From NCBI GenBank assembly GCA_964016985.1, contig OZ024827.1:14774374-14838373 (forward strand): 64,000 nt of DNA. Direction: 5' to 3'. The stretch's first letter is position 1. Every line of letters begins with the position of its first letter. Shown one piece after another: positions 42,633-53,402 of the stretch. This DNA is from Anodontia alba (lineage: Eukaryota > Mollusca > Bivalvia > Lucinida > Lucinidae). Made by a program: the position numbers and the translations under genes. The notes beneath the pieces were generated by a model that was not told the DNA's origin, did not search any database, and saw nothing but the letters and a program-made list of their open reading frames with translations.

Positions 42633-42727
42633 TGTTTCAGTGTACCCAAAATTCTACTGCAATGTTTCTAATAAGAATGTTTCTAACAGAAGGTACAGTG
42701 TCCATCACAGCATGAACTGAATTTGGG

Positions 42728-42945
42728 AGGAATTAATTCCTTTTAAAAGATGGCTCAAAATTATATTTGATCCATTCTGAAAAGGGGTCTTGTCTAAAAG
42801 GAAAGAATTTACCTCCCCTTGTGAGCAAATTCTTTCATTTTAGACTCCTTTTCAGAAGGGGCTTGGTATGCAGGAAAACAAACAGGAAGTCACAAAAGTT
42901 GTTCCCCTTGTAATCAGTGGTGGAAAACTTACCCAGCCCTTTTAA
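42728..42945. repeat. Family O element
   Basis: GAAAAGGGGTCTTGTCTAAA, stem AAAGAATTTACCTCCCC, right arm GTCACAAAAGTTGTTCCCC. Confidence 0.7.
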
Positions 42946-43046
42946 ATAAGACCCAGAACTGATTGCCTTCATTGAGATGCAGTGTTCACTGTAACACCCA
43001 TACTGCCTATATGCAATAGTGAGATACCTTCTCACTGTTACAGTTC

Positions 43047-43260
43047 TTAACCCTGGTTCTGCTGAACCTGGATATACCCTGCCTTTGCATACAGTGTAGT
43101 TCCAGATCAGTTGGCTTCTGAAGAAGCCAACTGATCTGGATCTGCACTGTTTGCCATTAAGTATTTGAATGTATATCAACAGTCTGGATCAAGTAATCTG
43201 GTTGGCTGAAAATTAGAAGTGGGCGTGGCATCTTAATTTATTCAGCATGACAAGGGTTAA
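43047..43260 (+). repeat. TTAA-D element D8
   Basis: TTAA at 43047 and 43257; CCCTGGTTCTGCTGAACC left. Confidence 0.9.
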
Positions 43261-43294
43261 GCCTTATCTTCTCACTGTAACTCATAGTAAGCAA

Positions 43295-43521
43295 TTAACC
43301 CATTTTAGTCTGGAAACACCAAAAAAGGGTAACTGGCAAACAGTTCAGACCAAGATCAGAAGCCACAGAGTGACCTCTGATCGGGGTCTACACAGCTTGC
43401 ATTAAGTACAGGAATTTGTATAAAACATAGTAATAATAAAAACTAACCAGGCACCCTGCTGTTGGAAATGGACCGATCCAAAGAGTTTTGGTAGAAGAAT
43501 CCACTCAATGTAAATGGGTAA
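43295..43521 (+). repeat. TTAA-G element G2
   Basis: TTAACCCATTTTAGTCTGG left; right target mutated (AAATGGGTAAAG). Core CTGGCAAACAGTTCAGACC. Confidence 0.75.
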
Positions 43522-43543
43522 AGACACCCAGATATTTAGGATG

Positions 43544-43652
43544 ATTACAATATTTTTTTATTTCTCTGTGAAACTGTCTTGTTGGTATCCATCAGAAACC
43601 TGTGAGTACCCACAGTATGATTCCATGGAAAAAAGAAAAATATTAACACTTT
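43544..43652. repeat. Family M hairpin, eroded
   Basis: TTTTATTTCTCTGTGAAACT and GAGTACCCACAGTATGATTC. Confidence 0.45.
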
Positions 43653-44361
43653 TTTTGGCAACGAAAGCAAAGCTTATTCTGAAATCTTTGTAAAACTAGA
43701 ATACAAAAACTGAAAGGAGGCTTTTGAGCCATATAATGTGAAAAATCTGCTTTACCTTGTATGGCCTGTTCTTATGTCCCTTCACTCTCATAACTCTGTT
43801 CACCTTTTTATTTGGATAATGTGAAAAGAAATCTTTCTTAAATTTATTTCACATTAAGATTAATAGAAAATAACTAACATTACATCTGAAGATGGAGAAA
43901 ACCAATTTAACTGTCAATTTTATGCATAAAAACAATAAAGTGTCTCAAATGCTAAATATTAAGTGGGTACCTTAAATGAATCACTAACTACTGACAAGCA
44001 TGTGATTTAATGTATTTAGAACAGTTATAGTCTGAACAAAATGCTCATCATGTAAAATATGCACATAATGTACCTGGTTGCTTATGATAGTCAAGGAAAT
44101 TTGTCCTAAACACCCCATTCATTTTTAGGAGGTTGTAGAAATTAAAGATGTGATTTTTATTTTCTTTAGTTTTGAGATCCTCATAGGCATTTAGTCAAAT
44201 GTTAAAAAAAAATATTCAGAAAATCATTCTGGCAACAAAAGATTGAAAGCAGAATTGCTCAACCTTAGGTGAATGGAGTTATGGGTTTCCAGGCTACTAG
44301 GTGGTAAAACCAAGTTTGTTTCATCCTTACAGCATCATTTAAAATTATAGAAGACAATTTT

Positions 44362-44605
44362 GAGCCACAATATCAGAAAATGTAGCTTGGGACATGTACG
44401 CTCAACGAAGACTCAAATTAGCCTGTTCATCTGCAGTCTGATCATAATCTTCATTGTCTGCAAGAAGAAATTTTGCATCCTTGACTATCCTCAGTGTGCA
44501 GAGTGATGATTTTGATCAAACTGTATGAATGCGCAGGCTGATCTGAATCTTCGATGAGCACAAATGTCTGAAGGTACATTTGCTGACATAGCCGCTCATT
44601 TTATT
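44362..44605. repeat. Family I element
   Basis: GAGCCACAATATCAGAAAAT left, GCTGACATAGCCGCTCA right, middle CATCCTTGACTATCCTC. Confidence 0.7.
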
Positions 44606-44611
44606 ATTTCA

Positions 44612-44886
44612 TTACGAAAACACGTCTAATCAAATATATTGAAAATTTTACAACCAAGAAAGGAAAATTTTCAGATAAAAAATTCTGATATTTTTCATAT
44701 TTCTGCTGAAAACATAGATTGTAGGTACTTGTTAGAACCACCTCAGCAAGGCAGTTCTAATGTGTACCCACAATGTATGCTTTTTAGCAAAATAAGAAAA
44801 ATAATGTTTACCCATGTAAACCCCAGTTTTACTATATAAAAGTGGGGTTTAAGGGAGTCACCATTTTATAGGTGTGTTTTCGTGAT
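44612..44886 (-). repeat. Family A element, copy A8
   Basis: CATTACGAAAACACGTCTAA left, GGTGTGTTTTCGTGATG right, tip CACCTCAGCAAGGCAG with no CpG. Confidence 0.83.
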
Positions 44887-45168
44887 GTCTCTTATTTTTC
44901 TAAGGAAATAAAGCTTGGCATTCCATGTGAATCATTTGCTAAACTGATGATACATAAAAATTGTTGAGCCTTATTTGCTTGGTAAAATAAATAAATAAAA
45001 ATAAAATGTTGTCTGCTATAATTTATTAATTGCAATTTTGTGGACAATTGCTTAGTGGACAATTCAAATGTCAAAGCTTATTTTCTTGGAAAATTAACAA
45101 CAAACATTACATGTACATGTATATTTTAGAATCTGGTCTACTGTTATAATTGGTGCTTTAAGGGTTAA
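44887..45168. repeat. TTAA-C element with duplicated arm
   Basis: Two right-arm-like stretches (TTGTTGAGCCTTATTTGC and AAATGTCAAAGCTTATTTTC) precede GGTGCTTTAAGGGTTAA; TTAA at 45165. Confidence 0.6.
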
Positions 45169-45489
45169 TTGAAACATTTGCCGGTGGTTTTGTCCTCCTC
45201 ATGGTCATGACAGGCTGTTTATGCCAGTAAAGTGAAAACTGGCAAGAATGTATGGGTGAACAGATTGGCCTGTATTCCATTTGCTTATACAGAGGCAGTG
45301 GCATGATTCCCTCATGCAACCTGCAAACCTGAAACTACAATTTGATGTAAGCACACCAATGGTGCTGTTGGACATGAATTACTGGATAATCCTGTCCACA
45401 GTTGTTCCATTCATTTTATGTAACTTCTTATAGAAGGCATTCTTTTTCTTTATTATTTATTGTGACCTTTGTCTATATCTGCCAAACTT

Positions 45490-46015
45490 TAGTGTGTGTG
45501 TGTGTTTTTTTTGTGTGTGTGTGTCAACAGTGTTGAAATGTAAGTTTCCCACACCTTTTTGGAATATTAACTTTCCCACAGCAGTGTTGAAATGTAAAAT
45601 TCCCGCAGCCATGTTAAAATATTAGATCCTGCAGCAGTGTTCAAATACAAGTTCCACACATCTATGTTGGAATGTAAGCATTCCCACAATGTTGAAATGT
45701 AAGTTTTCCCACAATCATGCGGGAATGTAAGCTTTTAGACATCTATGACGAAATGTAAGCTTTCCCTCAACAGTGTTGAAACAAAATTTTCTCACAAATG
45801 GGTACATTGTTAGCTGTCTCACAATCATACTGAAAGTAGTACGTATGGCTTATTAACGTCTCACCAATTCTACAACAGCATAAAACATTTTATAATTGAA
45901 ATGTAAATGTTCCCACAACATGAAGCAAAAATGTTTTCCACGATCATGTTGGAATGCAAGCTTTCCAACATCAAAATGAAAACTTCCACACAGCAATGTT
46001 GGCAGGTATAGTTCA
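45490..46015 (+). repeat. Degenerate minisatellite, about 30-bp unit
   Basis: Preceded by (GT)n. The unit GTTGAAATGTAAGTTTCCCA plus CACANNNAT recurs about fifteen times with substitutions (GTTGGAATGTAAGCATTCCC, GCGGGAATGTAAGCTTTTAG and others). Confidence 0.8.
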
Positions 46016-46361
46016 TCATTTGGTTGTGCTTATTCTAGAAAAATAACAATATCATGTGCTACAAACTTTGTTAGCTATTGTCCTGAGTCTCTTTGTGCAT
46101 TCCATTTATGTAATGGAAGTAATCTGACAAAAGCAGAGAACATATTTTGGCAAAGAAAATTTTATTTTTTTTGCCAAGTTTGTTTTTTATCTAGTGATAA
46201 GGGTTCAAATAGATGGAAGTGGCCCTTGTGTAATTCAGTGCTCCAGATACTGAAAATATTCATATATGCTTATTTCTTTCTGGAACCAAGTGCTGTGGGC
46301 AATTCTAGTGAATAGACAAAAGATATTTTGAAAGAGAAATAAGGAAACTGTTAACCAAGGC

Positions 46362-46596
46362 CCAGTTCTTCAAAGCATTGTTAGCTTAACGAGCTCATTA
46401 GTGGACAAAATGTTAACTGTTCTAGTAAGTACAATTTCTAATTCACAGTTATTTTTGCTGAAAAATGTGAGTAGCTTTTGCAAATGCAAAAGCTACTCAC
46501 ATTTTTTCAGCAAAAATATTAGTGTATATGCCATATTTAATTATCAAAGTTTTAACAATATGTTAGCTAATGACATCGTTACTTTTAAACAACTGG
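46362..46596. repeat. Palindromic element U, single copy
   Basis: CCAGTTCTTCAAAGCATTGT and the rightmost AACTGG pair loosely. The centre GAGTAGCTTTTGCAAATGC/AAAAGCTACTC extends to a stem of about 37 bp with TTTTTGCTGAAAAATGT arms. Confidence 0.65.
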
Positions 46597-46784
46597 ACCC
46601 TGGCTATCATATTTATCTGGAGCGCTGATATTTTACTAGTCAAAATTGTATATATGTCATTATATCATTATGTGGGGCTCTAAATAAGAAGGGTTTTCAG
46701 ATGTATATATGTCACTTTTCTTCATAAAAAATACAAATATTTTCAGGTCTCTTTTTTCTCCAAAAATGTGAACAAGTCTATTTT

Positions 46785-46932
46785 TACTACGTCTTTGTAT
46801 ATCTAAAAAATGCTAGATAAGTGGCAAAAAGTGTGGATCCTGATCAGATGTGGCATTCTGCAACATCTGATCTGGGACTGTGTTTTTTGTTTTTTTTTTG
46901 ACTCTCCTTCCAAATACTTAGGGCAAATTTGG
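46785..46932. repeat. Family F element
   Basis: GTGGCAAAAAGTGTGGATCC core, GGCATTCTGCAACATC tip, right end CCAAATACTTAGGG. Confidence 0.6.
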
Positions 46933-46938
46933 TAATTT

Positions 46939-47085
46939 GGTTACCACTCTCTGGGCTAATTTAGCAGATGACAAATTGGTGATATTTTTTTCTTATTCTT
47001 TTTTTTTGCAGACAACAAGATTTGACATTTCATGCAAATTGGAGACAATTTGCATGAAATGTCAAATCCTGTCTTCTGGAAACAA
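46939..47085. repeat. TTAA-B element, right end lost
   Basis: GGTTACCACTCTCTGGGC left; stem perfect through CATGCAAATTGGAGACAATT; stops at CTTCTGGAAACAAAG. Confidence 0.72.
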
Positions 47086-47121
47086 AGGCGTTTGCCAGAC
47101 AATCACAATACGATATAAGAT

Positions 47122-47315
47122 TACTCCCTATTTACTCTAAAATTTAGTTGTCCTAAAATTTGAAAAAAAAAGTCCATTCTACTACCTTTTTATATGTCTA
47201 AAAACTGCAATACTGAGAGGCAGTGTAGACCCTGATCAGATGCCATATTCAGTGACATCTGGTTTGGGTCTACACTGTTTGCTCATGCTCTGTCCCAATA
47301 CTTAGGTTGTTCTTT
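47122..47315. repeat. Family F element
   Basis: CCTATTTACTCTAAAATTTA left; core GGCAGTGTAGACCCTGATCA, tip CCATATTCAGTGACATC; right CCCAATACTTAGG. Confidence 0.65.
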
Positions 47316-47584
47316 TTTTGTGGTTGTTGTTGTTTTCATGTTGAAATAAGAAAAGTGTTCATATTCTCATCGTCAACATAACCATCTATCTAGAGACCTT
47401 ACACATGAAAATTATTTTTATATTATCATATTTGTCTATATTGTTTGTTATCTTTTGACTTAAAGTGACTATTTGTTTCCTGATTTTGATTTCTTTATTT
47501 TCATTACTGTTTTTGACTCCTATACTAAATTTTGTACAGTGGTATCAGATATTTTTGTACAATGTACTCCATAGAGTGGTCACA

Positions 47585-47861
47585 TCACGAAAACATGCCT
47601 ATATAATATTGACCCCCTTAAACCCCACTTTTATACAGTAAAACTGGGGTTTACAGGGGCATACATTATTTTTCTTATTTCTTCTCAAAAACATAGATTG
47701 TGGGTACTCATTAGAACTGCCTCACTGAGGCAGTTCTAATGAGTATCCACAATCTATGTTTTGAGCAGAAATAAGAAAAATATCGGAGTTTTTAATCTGA
47801 AAATTTTCAGTTTTTGGAGGTGAAATTTTCATTGTATTTGAATAGGCATGTTTTCGTAATG
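47585..47861 (+). repeat. Family A element, copy A9, zero tip CpG
   Basis: CATCACGAAAACATGCC to GGCATGTTTTCGTAATG. Tip CTGCCTCACTGAGGCAG is perfectly symmetric after loss of all six CpGs. Confidence 0.88.
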
Positions 47862-48126
47862 AGTAGCATGTCTGACTGCAGATCCAGATGTCACAAGTTC
47901 AAATCTCAGCTCGGCCACATAACTTTTATGGAGATTGATCATGAAATTATTTCTACTGTCATTTTCCACCTTCCCCTGATTCAAGAAGGGCAGTTTTCAG
48001 TTACTGGTGAAAGTACGGGCACAAGTACTGGTTAACCTCTTTGAGGACAAAGTCTGCCCAGTGAAAAAGTTAACTACCAGCTTGACATGACCATAACAGC
48101 ATTGACTGGGTCATAAAACTCCAACT
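47861..48126 (+). mobile_element. tRNA-derived SINE, head displaced (SINE-2)
   Basis: Starts GAGTAGCATGTCTGACTGCA, has B-box-like AAGTTCAAATCTC, the ATGGAGATTGATCATGAAAT body, and an end at GGGTCATAAAACTCCAAC. The A-box part is missing here but ATAGAGTGGTCAC occurs just left of A9 (47570-47584), so A9 may have split the SINE head. Confidence 0.78.
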
Positions 48127-48167
48127 TAAAAAAAGATATTTTTGTACATTATCTGTGAAATTGTTTT

Positions 48168-48529
48168 TAATTTCAACCTAATTACTACATATACCCTTGT
48201 AAGTGCCGAGTCAAGCAATTTCATAGTCTTCAGATTACAGACTGTGTATATTTTTACTACTTCTTTATAAAAGTATATGTTGTAGGTACTCATTTGAATT
48301 TCCTCAGCAAGTCCAGGAAATTCAAATGAGTATTAACAACATATGCTTTTATAAAGAAAAACAGATAAAATAATATTGCATAGACACAATTAAATGCACC
48401 CTTCATGAAGTCCTCTGCTGAGCTTTCTTTAAAGTGTGCCCTTATAAGGTGGATATTTTACTACAAGCTTTTCAAGTTGTTTTGTTAAAAGCTTAGCACA
48501 CAGTGTGATAATTAGGTTAAATAGAGTAT
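48168..48529 (-). repeat. Family N element N2
   Basis: CAACCTAATTACTACATATA left, GTGATAATTAGGTTAAATA right. Hairpin GGTACTCATTTGAATTTCCT mirrored. Confidence 0.7.
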
Positions 48530-48596
48530 ATGTGAAAAAAAAAAGAGCCATGTCAAGACAAAATGTGTCTTCATAATATATGTATATGCAGAAAAT

Positions 48597-48655
48597 GGAG
48601 GCCTGGCACAACATGGGCATGCTTAGGTTCTGATCAAGGTCTTTGCCATCACAGC
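48597..48655. repeat. Family K fragment
   Basis: ACATGGGCATGCTTAGG then TGATCAAGGTCTTTGCC. Confidence 0.35.
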
Positions 48656-48663
48656 ATCATTAG

Positions 48664-48727
48664 GTACCATATTTACCCTAACTATTTGGAAAGGTGGGCC
48701 TAAGCAAACAGTGTAGACCCAGATCCA
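48664..48727. repeat. Family F left half
   Basis: TACCATATTTACCCTAACTA left terminus and AAACAGTGTAGACCCAGATC arm; stops at the apex. Confidence 0.6.
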
Positions 48728-49127
48728 GGAATTTTTAAAACATTTTTAAAATTATTCATAAGAACCAATTATGTCATTGGTTCCTCATGAATGTAAATGA
48801 GATGAAAATGAGCAAAATATATAAAGCTGAATAACTCAATAATTATTTGGAATGTTTCCATGTGATTTTCACCACTGGATTCACCACACAAACATATACA
48901 TGCGTGTATATATATAAAACCAAAAGTGAAATTAGGAGATGCGTCAGCTTTAAGGCATCCAAATATTTTGTGTAAATTAGGTACTATTGAATATTGATCA
49001 AGTGAAAATGTCATGATCAGATTGCACAGACTTAGAGTATTCCATTACTGTTCACATTTGCACAAAGATTTTTTCTCCTGGCAGGATTCAAATGATGCAA
49101 AAACCAAGAAAAATGGCCCTTATGCCA

Positions 49128-49198
49128 TTGTTATGCACACAGCAAAGGTCCAGATCAGCCTACACATATGCAATCTGATCATGGCCTTCTTTCTTTGA
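49128..49198. repeat. Family K hairpin
   Basis: ACACAGCAAAGGTCCAGATC and CTGATCATGGCCTTC. Confidence 0.45.
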
Positions 49199-49347
49199 TA
49201 TGTAAGCCAGCACACGACAAAACCTATAATTAGATTTATGCTACCAGCAAAGACTCAGATCAGCCTGCACATCCACATAGTCTAATCTGAGTCTTTGCTG
49301 ATCAAATATGCCTTCTACAGTCTCGGGGCTATCAAAAGAGGGATAAA
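49199..49347. repeat. I variant, left half abutting the J array
   Basis: GTAAGCCAGCACACGACAAA left and one hairpin; same as the first half of 31116-31358. Confidence 0.6.
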
Positions 49348-49353
49348 GAGTAA

Positions 49354-50310
49354 GCATTCTACATAAATCTATAGCGGGCAGTTATCGGTCCGTCAGGATA
49401 GCTGATGGGCCGATAACAGCCCGCTGTAGATTTATAAAGAATGCTAGCTGGGTACCTTGTGTTTATTATATACCCAGTAAACATTCTACATAAATCTATA
49501 GCGGGCAGTTATCAGCCTGTCAGGGTAGCTGACGGGCCGATAACAGCCCGCTGTAGATTTATAAAGAATGCTAGCTGGGTACCTTGTGTTTATTATATAC
49601 CCAGTAAACATTCTACATAAATCTATAGCAGGCAGTTATAGGCCCATCAGGGTAGCTGATGGGCCAATAACAGCCCACTGTAGATTTATAAAGAATGCTA
49701 GCTGGGTACCTTGTGTTTATTATATACCCAGTAAACATTCTACATAAATCTATAGTGGGCAGTTATCGGCCCGTCAGGGTAGCTGATGGGCCGATAACAG
49801 CCTGCTGTAGATTTATAAAGAATGCTAGCTGGGTACCTTGCGTTTATTATATACCTAGTAAACATTCTACATAAATCTATAGTGGGCAGTTATAGGCCCG
49901 TCAGAGTAGCTGACGGGCCGATAACAGCCTGCTGTAGATTTATAAAGAATGCTAGCTGGCTACCTTGTGTTTATTATATATCCAGTAAACATTCTACTTA
50001 CACCACAACCTCTTTATAACACTATTGTTGAGGTCCATTGCATAAACCGTGTTTGTTAAACAACCGTGTTATATCCAAACAAAAATGTATTGATTATATT
50101 GAAAAATGACCATTTATGGTCATTTTTCAATATAATCTATACATTTTTGGGATCCATCTTTGAACTGTGTTATATCCAAAACCGTGTTATAACGAACCGT
50201 GTTATAAAGAGGTTGACGTGTAAATCTATAGTGGGTAGTTATCGGCCCATCAGGGAAGCGAACGGGCCGATAACAGCCTGCTGTAGATTTATGAAGAATG
50301 CTAGCTGGGC
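49354..50310. repeat. Tandem array of six family J hairpins, 127-bp period
   Basis: Unit starts (CATTCTAC motif) at 49354, 49481, 49608, 49735, 49862 and 49989: exactly 127 bp each. Each unit is a hairpin of about 100 bp plus the spacer CCTTGTGTTTATTATATACC. Units differ by scattered substitutions, largely C to T and G to A. Unit 6 is split by the element at 50001-50220. Solo J copies exist at 11393 and 12905. Confidence 0.93.
50001..50220. mobile_element. TA-flanked Tigger-like MITE inserted in J unit 6
   Basis: TA at 49999-50000 and 50221-50222. Ends CACCACAACCTCTTTATAAC and GTTATAAAGAGGTTGACGTG pair over 22 bp with two mismatches. Internal GTGTTATATCC/AACCGTGTTATA repeats and a central ATGACCATTTATGGTCAT hairpin. 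Removing it with one TA restores the neighbouring J unit sequence. Confidence 0.88.
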
Positions 50311-50311
50311 A

Positions 50312-50402
50312 ATGAAGGCTCTGATGAGAAGGCATAATCAGGAGATGCAATTGTGCAGGCTGATTTGAATAGTCTTTGCCCACATATGGCATAAGGGCTA
50401 TT
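50312..50402. repeat. Family K fragment
   Basis: GGCAATGAAGGCTCTGATGA, GTGCAGGCTGATTTGAAT and GCCCACATATGGCATAAGG. Confidence 0.45.
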
Positions 50403-50584
50403 TTCTTCCTGATTGAATGAATGTGACATAAGGCAATAATAGAAGAAATAATGTTTAACATGATGGTTAAAAATGTACATATGAAAAAATATTTCGGAGA
50501 TACAGTTGAGATGAATGGATACGTCTGAAAAAAGATTTTGACACCACTTTGCAAAAGATCCTTTTGCAGACAGTAAATTGTCTG

Positions 50585-50792
50585 TCTAATACTTTACATG
50601 CTGGGTAAAAATTCAGCAGACAACATTTTGAAGTAATTTACCTTTTTTTCCTAGAAAACAAGATTTGAATTGCATGCAAATTCTCTCCCCAGGAGACAAT
50701 TTGCATGAAGTGTCAGATCCTATATTCTTGGAAAAATAAGAAAAATATCATCAGTTTGTTATCTACTGAATTTGCCCATAGCATGAAAAGTG
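50585..50792. repeat. TTAA-B element
   Basis: TTTACATGCTGGGTAAAAA left, CCCATAGCATGAAAAG right; tip CTCCCCAGGAG. Confidence 0.78.
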
Positions 50793-50811
50793 CTAGTATT
50801 TGAAACCTTTA

Positions 50812-50958
50812 AAAAATGAGACTACTCATGAAGGAATCAGTTTGCTCCCTCTGGGAGATTCTTTCCTTTTAGAGTAGCCCCAGATGTGAAGGAACTCAAA
50901 ATTTATTGTGAAAGAGTTACTTCCCTTCAATCCCTTCAAGGTGTATCCATTTTCCATA
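50812..50958. repeat. Family O element, eroded
   Basis: TTTGCTCCCTCTGGGAGATT and TTCCTTTTAGAGTAGCCCC. Confidence 0.55.
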
Positions 50959-50959
50959 T

Positions 50960-51605
50960 GAAGCAAAATTATCTGTGATACAACTTATCAAAACTTACAA
51001 AGTAGAATTATATAATAGTATTATATGCTTATGAAAAATATGTTTGTAAACTAAACAAAATAACGGAGCCAAAATTTATATTCTTTGTTAAAATTTTCAG
51101 AGATATTATCTTCAAAATTTTGCATGACAATAAACTTAACGTTATAACACACGTGGCTCGGATCGGATGTAGACTATAATTAGCACGAGATTAAATGGGA
51201 TGTTGGCGTTAAGTGTTCAAATAAAATTCTTTAATTTATTTTTTACACTTCATTTAACTGTTGATAAAATTGAAGTCAAAGATCATTCAGAAGGTGTTTT
51301 GTATGTGAGAGGCCACGAACAAAATGTAACAAATACGACAAAATAACTGTTATTAGAGTAATCATGAAACGTGTTAAGTGATAGTCACGACTCCTTGGGG
51401 CAGCATTACAAAGACCCAGTATAATTAAGCAAGGTTTTCCAATGAACTTTTTTAACCTGACTAGCAATTTACAATATGGCCAAACTTAAGAGTTCTCTTT
51501 CTTTACGTTCATTAAAAAGAGGAAAAAGAACTAATTTTGTTAACATCTTCTTTTTCTTAAATTAAAATGACTGATGAATGTCATTAATCTTCCTAACACA
51601 TTAAA
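50960..51605. other. No recognisable feature
   Basis: AT-rich single-copy-looking sequence. Contains ACACGTGGCTCGGATCGG, an unusually CpG-dense island for this half of the window, but no frame or repeat I recognise. Confidence 0.5.
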
Positions 51606-51607
51606 AT

Positions 51608-51819
51608 CCCTTAGCATGCTGGGTAAACATTTCAGCAGACAACATTTTGAAATATATTTCTTTTTTTTCTTTTTTTTTTCAGAAAACAGGCTTTGGCAAT
51701 TCATGCACTTGTCTCTTAGGAGACACTCTGCATAGCATATCAAAGCCTGTTTTCTTAGAAAATAAGAAAAATGAAAATAAGAAAAAAGTATTATCAATTT
51801 ATCATCTGCAAGTGGTTAA
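51608..51819. repeat. TTAA-B element
   Basis: CCTTAGCATGCTGGGTAAAC left; right TTAA at 51816; arms with AGAAAAATGAAAATAAG slippage. Confidence 0.78.
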
Positions 51820-51901
51820 GGTAAAAAAAAAACTGTAATATTGTGTAGGTATCAGATTTCTATAGGTGGATTACAAGTTATTAATTTACAATCAAGTTGT
51901 T

Positions 51902-52112
51902 TTAATGCTTTGCATGCTGGGTAAAAAATTCAGCAGATGACATTTTGAAATATAATTTTTCTAATTATTCCTAGAGAATAGAGTTTAAATGTTCACATAT
52001 ATTGCCTCATAAGGAGACAATTTGAATGATTTGTCAAATCCTATTTTGTGGGAAAAATAAGAACATATCAATTTGCAGTCTGCTGAATCAGCCAAGAGAG
52101 TCTCAAGGTTAA
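51902..52112. repeat. TTAA-B element
   Basis: TTAA at 51902 and 52109. Left TGCTTTGCATGCTGGG, tip CTCATAAGGAG. Confidence 0.82.
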
Positions 52113-52329
52113 GATAACAAATTAAGAAAATGAAAAATGAATTACTAAAAAAGACCTTTTACAGGTGAACAATGAAGGCCTCGGTCAGCTGATATTTTTC
52201 TAATAGTAGGCTGTGGGCAATCAAACCACTGATGGAGAATGAACAACCCTGATGAGACTGCATCTGATCTGGGCATTCACAGTTTACATATGCACCAAGA
52301 TAATCAGTTATTTTTTATTATTTCTGAAC

Positions 52330-52577
52330 ACTTACATACTGGGTAAATTCAAGAGATGACAATATGTTTTCTTATCTTTCCAGAAAATAGGTTTTATAGT
52401 TCATGCAAATTGTCTCCTAAGTTTTTGGTCTTGTCTGCTTCTCTGGTTGTTTGTTTTCTATCAGACTGAATTCTTATTATCCTAAGGAGACAATTTACAT
52501 GAAATGTAAAACCCTGTTTTCTGGAAAAATCAATCTGTCATCTGCTGAATTTGCCAATAGAGTGCTATGGGCTAAGC
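52330..52577. repeat. TTAA-B element with 59-bp insert in the tip (B23)
   Basis: Left arm to TTGTCTCCTAA at 52420, right arm from CCTAAGGAGACAATTTAC at 52481. Between them lies a near-identical copy of 52642-52700. Confidence 0.85.
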
Positions 52578-52704
52578 AGGATATGATTGATCATCAGGGG
52601 CGTGGAATGATTATGTTATGATATGCCTTGCAACCTGTTCAGTTTTTGGCCTCGTCTGCTTCTCTGGTTGTTTGTTTTCTATCAGACGGAATTCTTATTA
52701 ACCC

Positions 52705-52921
52705 TTAACCCTTGCCAAGCTGAATAAATTAAGATGCCATGCCTTTTCTAATTTTCAGCCAATCAGAATACTTGATTCAGATTGTTGATACAAATTTAAT
52801 AATATACTGAATGACAAACAGTGCAGATCCAGATCAGTTGGCTTCTGAAGAAGCCATCTGATCTGGATCTACACTGTTTGCAAAGGCAGGGCATATCTGG
52901 ATTCAGCAGGACTAGGGTTAA
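52705..52921 (-). repeat. TTAA-D element D9
   Basis: TTAA at 52705 and 52918; CCCTTGCCAAGCTGAATAAA left. Preceded by an extra TTAACCC at 52698. Confidence 0.87.
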
Positions 52922-53088
52922 AGTGGTCACAACTGCAACAGATGACATTCTGATTTTTTTATTATTTTTCAGAGAACATAGGTCTTGATATTTCATATGA
53001 ACTGGCTGCACGAAATGTCAAACTTTATACCCTGCTTCCAAAAACAGAATGTTGTCTGCTGCAGTTGGATTGGTACTTAAAGGGTTAC
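52918..53088. repeat. TTAA-C element sharing its TTAA with D9
   Basis: TTAAAGTGGTCACAACTGCA left, GTACTTAAAGGGTTAC right. Confidence 0.72.
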
Positions 53089-53281
53089 AGGTTAAGGTTT
53101 TAAAAAGTATTGAAAATATAGAAACGGTCACAAGCTGAAACATGCCTTATGAACAGTCACAGCATACTCATATGAACTATTGTCAATCTTGATTGGACTG
53201 GGTAACTGCAGTCTGTTCAGGGTTTCAAAGGTTACCCAGAATTTGCAATGCTAACAGCTTAATCCCATATCTTATAATAGA

Positions 53282-53345
53282 GTGGGACTGCAAAGACTCT
53301 AAGCAGACTGTATCAATGCACAGGCTGATCTGGGTCTAAGTGCGT
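53282..53345. repeat. Family K hairpin
   Basis: GACTGCAAAGACTCTAAGCA then GCACAGGCTGATCTGGGTC. Confidence 0.45.
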
Positions 53346-53402
53346 ATACTTTTGCTTGATGCAGCCAGATTTTGAAAAGATGTTTCAAGTTTCTGCATGT
53401 TC

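Noticed and set aside
49354..50310. CRISPR-like array
   Set aside because: Period 127 bp with spacers that are the same in every unit, and each unit is a hairpin element also found solo; eukaryotic context.
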